From an uncultured Chryseobacterium sp. (GTDB taxonomy: Bacteria; Bacteroidota; Bacteroidia; Flavobacteriales; Weeksellaceae), in contig NZ_CAKZIK010000026.1 of assembly GCF_936933875.1 (NCBI RefSeq), positions 1 through 47,442 of the forward strand: a stretch of 47,442 nt of DNA, in the 5' to 3' direction. The position numbers and the translations under genes are program-made. The stretch's first letter is position 1. Each line of letters begins with the position of its first letter. The notes beneath the pieces are model-generated. The model did not search any database. It saw nothing but the letters and a program-made list of their open reading frames with translations, and was not told the DNA's origin. Positions 41,026-47,442 of the stretch are shown here, in pieces.

Positions 41026-41637
41026 TTATCCGCCGAATTTGTCCGCATAATCCTTTTGCGAAGCTTTTATTACTAGTTTTGCGTGTTCTGCGCCGTAAAC
41101 TTCCTCGATTCTGCATTTTGCAGGTTCGTCCGGTAAATTTTTGTATGTAAGGAAATAGTGCATCAATCTTCTCACTTCAGCTTCAGGAAGTTCAGCAATA
41201 TCTCTGAAATGTCCAAAAGCGTGATCTCCCACCATTACTGCGACAATTTTATCATCAGCTTCACCTTTGTCAATCATTTTGAAACCGCCGATTGGAATAG
41301 CTTCCATTAACATTCCACCTGCATGAATATTGTGGGAACTCAAAACACAAATATCAAGCGGATCCAGGTCGCCAGTTGTAACGTCCGTTGCACCACTTTC
41401 AACAGCTAATTTTTTTACGTTATCATGACAGTATGTTCTTGGAATAAATCCATACAAAGCCGGAATAATATTAGAAAACTGCTGTGGACGGTCCACCTTT
41501 AGGTAACCGCTTTGCTTATCAACTTCGTATTTAATGGTATCTGAAGGAACAATTTCCACAAATACGTTTACAACGTTCGGTGCATCCTGTCCTGCTGAAA
41601 TTCCGTGCCATGGATGTGCCTTAAAATTTGGTATCAT
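41026..41637 (-). CDS. ppa: Inorganic pyrophosphatase, family I
   Basis: The 203-residue protein has the family I set: VFVEIVPSDTIKYEVDK near 26, LKVDRPQQFS near 46, PALYGFIPRTYC near 59, and the metal triad in GDLDPLDICVL near 89-99, then GGFKMIDKGEADDKI near 116. It hydrolyses PPi in the cytosol to drive biosynthesis. It starts 9 nt after the DUF7935-like gene and ends at a strong terminator. The ion-pumping pyrophosphatase gene comes next on the same strand, so both PPi-consuming enzymes are neighbours but separately terminated. Confidence 0.96.
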   Translation of the reverse strand: MIPNFKAHPWHGISAGQDAPNVVNVFVEIVPSDTIKYEVDKQSGYLKVDRPQQFSNIIPALYGFIPRTYCHDNVKKLAVESGATDVTTGDLDPLDICVLSSHNIHAGGMLMEAIPIGGFKMIDKGEADDKIVAVMVGDHAFGHFRDIAELPEAEVRRLMHYFLTYKNLPDEPAKCRIEEVYGAEHAKLVIKASQKDYADKFGG

Positions 41638-41646
41638 TTATTTATA

Positions 41647-42156
41647 TTAATTTACTATTAAATTTTCTTTTCTTAATTCTTCTAAACAAATTGCGATGAA
41701 ATCCTCTTCATTTATATAACTCATCAAAAAAATTGTTTTATAATCATCCAAAGATGAATTCTCGCTTAAATTTTCATAGGTTTTATGAAGCAAATGCAAC
41801 ATATTATTTTTGCAATTGACTACATTTTTCCAAGTTTTAGCTGTAATATAAAGCTGTTGCGATGCATTATAATCAAATTCTTCATTAATCGTTTTTTCGA
41901 TAAGAAAAACAAATTCGTGAGGAGCAAGATTTTTATCAAATTTTGTGACTAAATTCGAGGGTTTTAACCTCTCTAAAAAAAGGGTGAGCCGCTCGTATGC
42001 ATGAACCCGCTGTTCGGAATTGCCTTTAATTGTTAATAATTTTATTTCCTGATTCTTTAGTTTAATATAACTGAAAACAAACTGCCTGATGAAAACCAAA
42101 AATGGCAATGCTACCAACAAAGCAAAAGCATACGGAAAATAAGGCGATTCGATCAT
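41647..42156 (-). CDS. Membrane-anchored protein, DUF7935-like
   Basis: From the ATG at 42156 the product has 169 residues: one N-terminal membrane helix (ESPYFPYAFALLVALPFLVFIRQFV, about 3-27), then a cytosolic helical domain with QRVHAYERLTLFLERLKPSNLV and NASQQLYITAKTWKNVVNCKNN. I recall this pattern as DUF7935, a Bacteroidota-specific family of unknown role, but am unsure of the name. A TTG start at 42174 would sit inside a -7 box, so it is rejected. It lies 9 nt before ppa and is probably co-transcribed with it. Confidence 0.7.
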   Translation of the reverse strand: MIESPYFPYAFALLVALPFLVFIRQFVFSYIKLKNQEIKLLTIKGNSEQRVHAYERLTLFLERLKPSNLVTKFDKNLAPHEFVFLIEKTINEEFDYNASQQLYITAKTWKNVVNCKNNMLHLLHKTYENLSENSSLDDYKTIFLMSYINEEDFIAICLEELRKENLIVN

Positions 42157-42171
42157 TATTTTTTTAAGGTG

Positions 42172-42179
42172 CAAAATTA
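42172..42179 (-). promoter_or_regulatory. -7 element of the DUF7935-ppa operon
   Basis: TAATTTTG on the minus strand, 16 nt before the ATG at 42156; the promoter region begins within the end of the PhyH gene. A TTTG 23 nt upstream is a possible -33 element. Confidence 0.55.
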
Positions 42180-42194
42180 CTAATTTAAAATGAA

Positions 42195-43133
42195 TTATAT
42201 CTCAAATAAAGCTGGTCGCTGTGTTACTTCATGATAACAGATACTCTCTTCGTCAAAATAATGAAAAACCATGCTTTTTCTTGTCTTATTAGGGTCAGCA
42301 TGCGGCTCTCCTCCATGAAGTATATTCGCGTGCCATATTAACATATCTCCTTTTTTAGCTCGAAATATTTCTTTTTTCAGCCCCAATTCCTTTAGTTTCT
42401 TATCCAAGAATTCCTCGTATGCGATATAGCTTTTACCTCCTATTTTAAAAGGGGTCCCTTCATTATCATAATCACTATTAAGAAAGTATGGCAACTTGTG
42501 GCTTCCCGGAATATAATGCAGAGCCCCGTTAGACTCGTCTACATCTTCCAATGCAATCCATACACCCAAAAGTCCACCTAGTGGATAAGTAGTCATATGG
42601 ATACTGTCTGAATGCGTTTTTTGCTGACTACCCATTATAAAATTAATACTTTGAAACAATTTTGTTTTCCCATCCATAAGCAAGGATAAAAACTCTGTGA
42701 ATATTTTATCTTCGGCAATATTCCTAAGCAACGCTGAATGATGAATGGCAAACATCAACTTGTTTCTGTAACGAAATTTAATTTTCTTTTCTTCTAGCAA
42801 ACGACTAATTTCATGATTAATTTGATCAACAGTTTCTTCCTTTAAATAATTTCTGATAACCAAATATCCTTTTTCGTCATAGTCTTCAATACTTGCACGG
42901 TTTTCGGAAGACAAGTTTTTATAAAAAAACGTATTTTTAATTTTATTTAAATCAAATTTGCGGGCAGGAGTTTCGATTTTTGCAAAATCTTTGCTGGAAA
43001 TACTAGAGTAATATTTCTTATTAAGCCCTAATTTTCTGTATAACGGAATATTATGTTTTAATTTTTTTCGGTTGAAGAAATTATAAACAAGATAAGGAAA
43101 CTTCAAACTTCTAATAAACTGGATAATACTCAT
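42195..43133 (-). CDS. Phytanoyl-CoA dioxygenase (PhyH) family protein
   Basis: The 312-residue protein is a predicted Fe(II)/2-oxoglutarate oxygenase. Metal ligands are His and Asp in KTHSDSIHM near 183 and the distal His in ILHGGEPH near 276. It also has YLVIRNYLKEETVDQI near 91, GVWIALEDVDESNGALHYIPGSHK (read in two parts, GVWIALEDVDE and SNGALHYIPGSHK) near 205-230, and GDMLIWHAN near 263. A basic N-terminus of about 85 residues is unlike the compact PhyH core. The substrate is unknown; members hydroxylate lipids and many small molecules. Its ATG overlaps the stop of the FemAB/GNAT-like gene, so it is the third gene of a radC-headed operon. Confidence 0.85.
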   Translation of the reverse strand: MSIIQFIRSLKFPYLVYNFFNRKKLKHNIPLYRKLGLNKKYYSSISSKDFAKIETPARKFDLNKIKNTFFYKNLSSENRASIEDYDEKGYLVIRNYLKEETVDQINHEISRLLEEKKIKFRYRNKLMFAIHHSALLRNIAEDKIFTEFLSLLMDGKTKLFQSINFIMGSQQKTHSDSIHMTTYPLGGLLGVWIALEDVDESNGALHYIPGSHKLPYFLNSDYDNEGTPFKIGGKSYIAYEEFLDKKLKELGLKKEIFRAKKGDMLIWHANILHGGEPHADPNKTRKSMVFHYFDEESICYHEVTQRPALFEI

Positions 43134-44023
43134 CGGTTTTTAAATCTATTTTTTATTACATTAGTAAACGAAGCAATTATAGTATAATACCTCACTTCCT
43201 CTGCCCCAAACCTTCTATAAAAATCTGCTACAGCAGGGATATTGCTTCCCATCATGCTGAAATTACTATATTCAATATTACGTTGTAATATTTGGTCTAT
43301 CATAATAGAAGAAAAATTGTAGGATGAAAATTTTTTGTCATTTAAAAATACTGCCATATACTCCTGATTATCTTTTTTAAGAATGAAAGCAACACTACAA
43401 TATTCATCCGAAAGAGTAATATAATAGATTTTGAGCAGGCCATTTGTAAAAAGGTTTTCAAGTTTAGTCCAAAAAAATTTGAGCTTAGTACGCGGCACTC
43501 CTTTTTGGTTTCTCAAAAAAAAATACTTAAACTTATTAAAATCCGCGGACTCACCAAAAGAAAATTGATCTTTAAAACCATTCAAAATCCTTACATTGCG
43601 TCGCCTGTGAACTGAATATCGTGACCTGATTTTTTCATACGGTTCCGGACATAAAGTGAAATTCACCAAATTATTTTCAACGTTTAAAAATTGATTTTTC
43701 TCATTAAAAGCATAATATCTAATATTGAAATTTTTATGTAAAAAATTTAAAAATTTTTGATTTACAGTAGGAATATCAGTTTTTGAAAATATGCCCAGTT
43801 GTTGAGTAGACCACGGTCGTATGACGAATTTCACTCCAAACTTCCTTACAAAAGGAACAGGCATAACAACATCATAATCTCCCCAAATTAATATGTCCCA
43901 ATTTTCGCCATTAACGGCTTTCATGAATTCATAAGAAGCAAATATATTCTTCTGTACAGAATTTTCTATACATTCGGAATATTTCTTCCAGTCCACTTGA
44001 TGAAATTTTAGTTTTCGAATCAT
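43130..44023 (-). CDS. FemAB/GNAT-like acyltransferase-fold protein
   Basis: The 297-residue soluble protein has a layout like FemAB or GNAT acyl/aminoacyltransferases: FASYEFMKAV and WDILIWGDYDVVMPVPFV early, PWSTQQLGIF near 70, a basic SVHRRRNVRIL helix near 138, then KIYYITLSDEYCSVAFILKKD and a late SNFSMMGSNIPAVADFYRRFGAEEV. The last part resembles the acetyl-CoA-type fold end in proteins that modify sugars or peptides. No signal peptide or membrane helix. It overlaps radC upstream and PhyH downstream by ATGA, so all three are coupled. It is AT-rich with frequent rare codons compared with neighbours, which hints at transfer. Function is not established. Confidence 0.6.
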   Translation of the reverse strand: MIRKLKFHQVDWKKYSECIENSVQKNIFASYEFMKAVNGENWDILIWGDYDVVMPVPFVRKFGVKFVIRPWSTQQLGIFSKTDIPTVNQKFLNFLHKNFNIRYYAFNEKNQFLNVENNLVNFTLCPEPYEKIRSRYSVHRRRNVRILNGFKDQFSFGESADFNKFKYFFLRNQKGVPRTKLKFFWTKLENLFTNGLLKIYYITLSDEYCSVAFILKKDNQEYMAVFLNDKKFSSYNFSSIMIDQILQRNIEYSNFSMMGSNIPAVADFYRRFGAEEVRYYTIIASFTNVIKNRFKNR

Positions 44024-44697
44024 AACAAATTTTCGTCAGCAAAACTGAAATAAGAATTTTGTGAAATAATTAAATGATCCAAAAGTTGAATATTGAGTAA
44101 TTTTCCTGCATCGCTGATTTGTTTGGTGATTCGCAAATCCTCTTGGCTGGGCTTCAGATTTCCGGAAGGGTGATTGTGGGCAATGCCGATTGCGGTGGCG
44201 AAACATTCCAATGCAGTCTTAAACAAAATCCGGATATCAACAACCGATTGGTTAATTCCTCCAGAAAAAAGTCTCGATTTTCCTAAAACTTTATTGTTTT
44301 GGTTGAGAAAAACAACCCAAAATTCCTCCGTCTGCAAATCTGATAAATAGGGGTGTAAAACTGAATAAAAATCTTTGCTGTCGTTAATTTTCACTCTTTC
44401 GGGAACTTCCTGTGAAGCGCGTCTTCTGCCAATTTCCAAAGCTGTTGCGATAGAAATTGCTTTGGCTTCTCCTACTCCTTTGAACTTCATTAAATCCTGC
44501 AGAGAAAGTTTAGAAAGCTCATGAAAATTATTTCCAACAGAATCCAAAATCCTTCTCGCCAATTCCACCACACTTTCATTTCTGCTTCCGCTTCCCATAA
44601 TTATTGCCAGTAATTCTGCATCAGAAACCGCATTCTTACCTTTGAGCAAAAATTTTTCTCTCGGTCTGTCGTCTTCAGCTAGGAATTTTATGGACAT
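44020..44697 (-). CDS. radC: RadC family JAB-domain protein
   Basis: The 225-residue protein has an N-terminal helix-hairpin-helix region (about 1-85: DDRPREKFLLKGKNAVSDAE, LLAIIMGSGSRNES, DLMKFKGVGEAKAISIATALE). A C-terminal JAB/MPN domain has the metal motif HNHPSGNLKPSQEDLRIT near 170-187. Despite its name, the role in DNA repair was withdrawn; the biochemical activity is unknown. Its stop overlaps the next start by ATGA. A heptamer repeat lies in the 66-base gap between radC and lolD. Confidence 0.93.
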   Translation of the reverse strand: MSIKFLAEDDRPREKFLLKGKNAVSDAELLAIIMGSGSRNESVVELARRILDSVGNNFHELSKLSLQDLMKFKGVGEAKAISIATALEIGRRRASQEVPERVKINDSKDFYSVLHPYLSDLQTEEFWVVFLNQNNKVLGKSRLFSGGINQSVVDIRILFKTALECFATAIGIAHNHPSGNLKPSQEDLRITKQISDAGKLLNIQLLDHLIISQNSYFSFADENLL

Positions 44698-44706
44698 TTT
44701 TTAAGG

Positions 44707-44748
44707 GATTAGTTAGCAATTAGGTAATAGGTAATAGGAATTAGGTAA
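44707..44748. repeat. Imperfect heptanucleotide tandem repeat (TAGGTAA)
   Basis: Units of 7 bp run TAGCAAT, TAGGTAA, TAGGTAA, TAGGAAT, TAGGTAA from 44714, with a partial unit before them, between lolD and radC. Confidence 0.7.
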
Positions 44749-44763
44749 ATTTTTAATTCTTAA

Positions 44764-45429
44764 TTAAATGATCAGTCCGTCCCTCATTACCAATTTTCGG
44801 TCTGTAACGTCGGCAAGATTGGGATTGTGTGTTACAATGACGAAAGTTTGATTGTATTTGTCGCGCAAATCGAAAAACATTTTGTGCAAATCGTCCGCAT
44901 TTTTGGAATCTAAATTTCCGGTAGGTTCATCGGCGAAAATAATTTTTGGAGAATTAATTAGCGCTCTCGCTACCGCAGTTCTCTGCGCTTCTCCACCCGA
45001 CATTTCGCTTGGTTTGTGGTGAAGACGGTGTGCAATATTCAAATCTTCGAAAAGAGAATAGGCTTTTTCCAAAGAATCTTTCTCGTTTTTTCCGGAAATT
45101 CTTGTGGGCAAAAGCACGTTTTCCAAAGCAGAAAATTCCGGCAAAAGTTGGTGATACTGAAATACAAACCCAATATTTTTATTGCGGAATCTCGAGAGTT
45201 CGCGGTCTTTCATATTAATAAAAGATTCGCCTGCCAAAGCAATTTCGGTATTGTACTGATTAGGATTTGTTGGGGAATCCAAAGTTCCCAAAATCTGCAG
45301 CAATGTCGATTTTCCCGCACCGGATTCTCCGACGATAGAAACAACTTCTCCCTCTTTAATATGCAAATCCACTCCTTTCAGAACTTCTAAATCTCCGTAA
45401 GATTTATGAATATTTTTCGCTCTAATCAT
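44764..45429 (-). CDS. lolD: ABC transporter ATP-binding protein, LolD-like
   Basis: The 221-residue ATPase has Walker A GESGAGKST near 35, the Q-loop in FVFQYHQLLPEFSALEN near 88, the signature MSGGEAQR near 143 (a Met where Leu is usual), Walker B IIFADEPTGNLDS near 163 and the switch His in FVIVTHN near 197. The MacB/LolD branch is indicated by QYHQLLPEFSALENV and the short length. LolD powers release of lipoproteins from the inner membrane; the LolC/E partner is not in this window, so a MacB- or FtsE-type role cannot be excluded. Confidence 0.85.
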   Translation of the reverse strand: MIRAKNIHKSYGDLEVLKGVDLHIKEGEVVSIVGESGAGKSTLLQILGTLDSPTNPNQYNTEIALAGESFINMKDRELSRFRNKNIGFVFQYHQLLPEFSALENVLLPTRISGKNEKDSLEKAYSLFEDLNIAHRLHHKPSEMSGGEAQRTAVARALINSPKIIFADEPTGNLDSKNADDLHKMFFDLRDKYNQTFVIVTHNPNLADVTDRKLVMRDGLII

Positions 45430-45831
45430 AGCTTCAAAAATAGTGATTTGTACCGAAACAACGCTTTAATCCAACAAAAAGTTTATACATTTGAACAAAC
45501 CGTGATGATTCAAAATTTTATGTACTGGATTTTTACAGAGATTCTGTTTGCGCTTTTTCTTCTCCAATATTAAGATGGTCCCGAACTCACGCTAAAGATC
45601 TGTACCACGCTTCTAGCTATACTTTTCAACAATCTTTTTCCGTAATTTCCTGAGTTAAATGGAAGATTTATCTGCGTCATAAAATTTCGCTTTTAGATTA
45701 TGCTGAGAATTCGAATTCCACTTAGTTTATCAATCATTATACAAAATTTTCTGAGGTATTAACAAATCAAAATTAAAAGAAATTATTTCAAAGAAGTACT
45801 ACGGCTGACATTGTATTCTCATACACAAACG
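45430..45831. other. Long intergenic region between lolD and the E2 gene
   Basis: About 400 bases without a recognisable gene. It contains two short ORFs: 45570-45680 on the minus strand (36 aa, listed separately) and a 22-codon plus-strand ORF at about 45504-45572 that overlaps it and is probably chance. A -7-like TAATTTTG occurs on the minus strand near 45770. No RNA structure stands out. Confidence 0.5.
45570..45680 (-). CDS. Doubtful 36-aa basic ORF
   Basis: ATG at 45680 opens 36 codons encoding MTQINLPFNSGNYGKRLLKS and then IARSVVQIFSVSSGPS, ending TAA at 45572-45570. It is basic with a short amphipathic middle. There is no clear ribosome site and no family is recognised. It could be a small peptide gene or chance in an otherwise empty gap. 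Confidence 0.2.
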   Translation of the reverse strand: MTQINLPFNSGNYGKRLLKSIARSVVQIFSVSSGPS

Positions 45832-45859
45832 AAAAACCTCCCTTCAAATGAAAGGAGGT
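45832..45859 (-). terminator. Terminator of the E2 gene
   Basis: ACCTCCCTTC (45836-45845) and GAAAGGAGGT (45850-45859) pair with one mismatch; on the minus strand T5 follows. It lies beyond the long hairpin at 45872-45902. Confidence 0.82.
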
Positions 45860-45871
45860 CTTATATTTTCC

Positions 45872-45902
45872 GCGTTGTTAGCGCTTGAAGCGCTAACAAC
45901 GC
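45872..45902. repeat. 13-bp perfect hairpin downstream of the E2 gene
   Basis: GCGTTGTTAGCGC (45872-45884) and GCGCTAACAACGC (45890-45902) pair perfectly around TTGAA. It is GC-rich in an AT-rich setting and has no T-run of its own; it may protect the 3' end of the mRNA or be a dispersed palindrome. Confidence 0.8.
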
Positions 45903-45919
45903 TCATTACAAAATCTCTT

Positions 45920-47433
45920 CTACAGCAATAAAGTCAAAGGCTGCTCAAGATAAGTTCTTAAAGTTTGTAGGAACTGTGCTCCGGTTGCGCCGTCGATAAC
46001 TCTGTGGTCGCATGCAAGAGACAGTTTCATAGTGTTTCCAACAACAATCTGTCCGTTTTTCACCACCGGTTTTTCAATGATTGAACCTACTGAAAGAATA
46101 GCGGAGTTCGGCTGATTGATAATGGACGTAAACGTTTCAATTCCAAACATTCCAAGGTTGGAAACAGAGAAAGTAGAACCTTCCATTTCGTTTGCTTTTA
46201 ATCCTTTTGATTTTGCTCTTCCTGCCATATCTTTTACGGAAGCAGAAATTTGGTTGTAGTTCATTTGGTCTGCATTTTTCAGAACAGGAACCACCAAACC
46301 GTCCGGAATGGCTACTGCAACACCAACATTGATATTACCGTGGTGAACAATTTTATCAGCATGCCACGTAGAATTCACCTGTGGATGCTTTCTTAATGCC
46401 ATTGCGGTAGCTTTAATCACCATATCGTTGAAAGAAATTTTGGTATCAGGTAGGGAATTAATTTCTTTTCTGGCCTCAATCGCTTTATCCATGTTGATTT
46501 CCACCATCAAATAATAATGCGGAGCCGTGAATTTGCTTTCAGCAAGGCGCTTTGCAATAATATTTCTTACCTGAGAGTTTGGCGTTTCCGAATCTTCACC
46601 TTGTACAAAGTTCATCGCAACTTGTGCTGCAGCCGGAGCTGGCACAGATTGCTTCGCCTCGCTCGCCATGACTGCACTTCCGGGTTGATAATTTTCAATA
46701 TCTTTTTTAACGATTCTTCCGTTTTCTCCCGAACCCTGTAAAGTTTTTACATCAATCCCTTTGTCTTCAGCCATTTTTTTAGCCAAAGGAGAAATTGCCA
46801 CCCTGTCACCTGTTGAATTATTGGCTTTCGGCTCTCCGCTTTCGCCTTTAGGCGCTTCAGAAACCACAGGTGCTGATTGCTGATTGCTGATTGCTGATTG
46901 CACTTTGCCACCTCCTGCAACAACACCCGAAACATCAGTTCCCTCCGGACCAACAATAGCCAAAACGGTATCAACAGGACTTGCTCCTCCTTCTTCCGTG
47001 CCGATGTATAAAAGTGTTCCGTTCACTTCGGATTCAAAATCCTGAACGGCTTTATCTGTTTCAATTTCTGCAAGAATATCTCCTTCTTTTACAGCATCGC
47101 CAACTTTTTTGTGCCATTTCGCCACTTTACCTTCCGTCATCGTATCAGAAAGACGCGGCATTGTAATCACTTCCACTCCTTTAGGAATTTCTGCAGTTAC
47201 TTGCTCCACACTTGTAGATTCATTTTCGGTTTTATGTTCTTCGTCGATTTTTGCTTCTTCCACTTTTTCTGAAACTCCGGCATCTACTTTTGCTTCGGTA
47301 AGGGCAGAAATATCTTCACCTTCATTACCGATAATTGCCAAAACCGTATCTACAGGAGAAGAACCTCCTTCTTCAGTTCCGATGTATAAAAGCGTTCCGT
47401 TCACTTCAGATTCAAAATCCTGAACGGCTTTAT
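45920..47433 (-). CDS. Pyruvate dehydrogenase E2 (dihydrolipoamide acetyltransferase), 5' end missing
   Basis: The gene runs leftward and is cut by the right edge; about 504 codons remain. In order: the end of a first lipoyl domain (AVQDFESEVNGTLLYIG), an acidic linker, and a complete second lipoyl domain (ITMPRLSDTMTEGKVAKWHK, with lipoyl Lys in IETDKAVQD). A linker carrying two repeats follows, then the E1/E3-binding domain (VAISPLAKKMAEDKGIDVKT, SGENGRIVKKDIENY) and the catalytic domain ending at CDHRVIDGATGAQFL with the active-site His. The two lipoyl segments are nearly identical at the DNA level. A pyruvate substrate is the best guess from the LSDTMTEG lipoyl motif. Confidence 0.92.
46646..46672. 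repeat. REP-like palindromic repeat inside the E2 linker
   Basis: On the minus strand GTCATGGCGAGCGAGGCGAA followed by GCAATCT resembles a GTCATTGCGAGCGAAGCGAAGCAATC element I recall as dispersed in many bacterial genomes. It is read in frame as VMASEAKQS. Confidence 0.65.
46873..46900. repeat. Heptanucleotide tandem repeat (CTGATTG)4 inside the E2 linker
   Basis: Four perfect copies of CTGATTG (CAATCAG on the coding strand) encode QSAISNQQSA in the linker between lipoyl domain 2 and the subunit-binding domain. Loss or gain of a unit would shift the frame. Confidence 0.88.
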
Positions 47434-47442
47434 AGATCGGAA
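47434..47442. other. Probable Illumina adapter remnant at the contig end
   Basis: The last nine bases AGATCGGAA equal the start of the TruSeq adapter. The reading frame matches the second lipoyl domain up to ATAAAGCC and departs from it exactly where these bases begin. Confidence 0.75.

Noticed and set aside
45504..45572. 22-codon plus-strand ORF in the lolD-E2 gap
   Set aside because: Too short, overlaps another doubtful ORF, no ribosome site or family.

Overview
The window reads as a chromosomal contig from a low-GC member of the Bacteroidota, most likely a flavobacterium of the Chryseobacterium/Kaistella type (Weeksellaceae). The reasons are a GldI-type prolyl isomerase, DUF4294 and DUF4286 proteins, an AroG-type DAHP synthase fused to chorismate mutase, a K+-type membrane pyrophosphatase, very weak Shine-Dalgarno sequences, and many promoters of the Bacteroidota type (TTTG, about 19-21 nt, TAnnTTTG). 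The genus is inferred from recalled gene content and was not tested by a search.

Layout. 1-3470 is an accessory stub: a truncated KAP-family membrane NTPase and an ArdA antirestriction protein, beside a tRNA-Ser(UGA) gene. 3800-6800 holds a lipoprotein, a tiny membrane ORF, a NrtR-like NUDIX regulator and glutaryl-CoA dehydrogenase. 6890-15300 holds an AddB-like nuclease, rsmG, a DtxR-family regulator, a TPR protein and gyrA. 15570-24170 holds a DUF4286 protein, an aldose epimerase-like protein, a LuxC-type acyl-CoA reductase, a two-gene bacteriophytochrome/heme oxygenase operon, a ferredoxin, and the serine operon serC-serA-DUF1015. 24200-33000 holds an M28 peptidase, two prolyl isomerases, ilvE, mnmD, a NUDIX hydrolase, a DUF4294 protein, an M42 aminopeptidase, rpe and ndk. 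33000-37760 holds a candidate small RNA with a textbook sigma-54 promoter, rsgA, a Fic protein, DAHP synthase/chorismate mutase, and dnaX with a -1 frameshift at an A10 tract. 37900-47433 holds a membrane pyrophosphatase fused to an OmpA domain, two REP-like repeats, soluble ppa, a DUF7935-like protein, a PhyH oxygenase, a FemAB/GNAT-like protein, radC, lolD and the 3' part of the pyruvate dehydrogenase E2 gene.

How the genes work together. BphO should make biliverdin for the phytochrome encoded 3 nt upstream. Soluble and membrane pyrophosphatases are neighbours in the same orientation. SerC and SerA carry out two consecutive steps of serine synthesis. The two lipoprotein prolyl isomerases overlap almost stop-to-start and should act outside the cytoplasm.

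The points most worth a second look are the sigma-54 sRNA, the kinase-less phytochrome with Gln in place of a conserved chromophore-contacting His, the pyrophosphatase-OmpA fusion, the dnaX frameshift combined with loss of the zinc cysteines, and repeats absorbed in frame into the E2 linker. The last nine bases look like Illumina adapter, so the right edge is probably a raw contig end that stopped inside a near-duplicated lipoyl domain.
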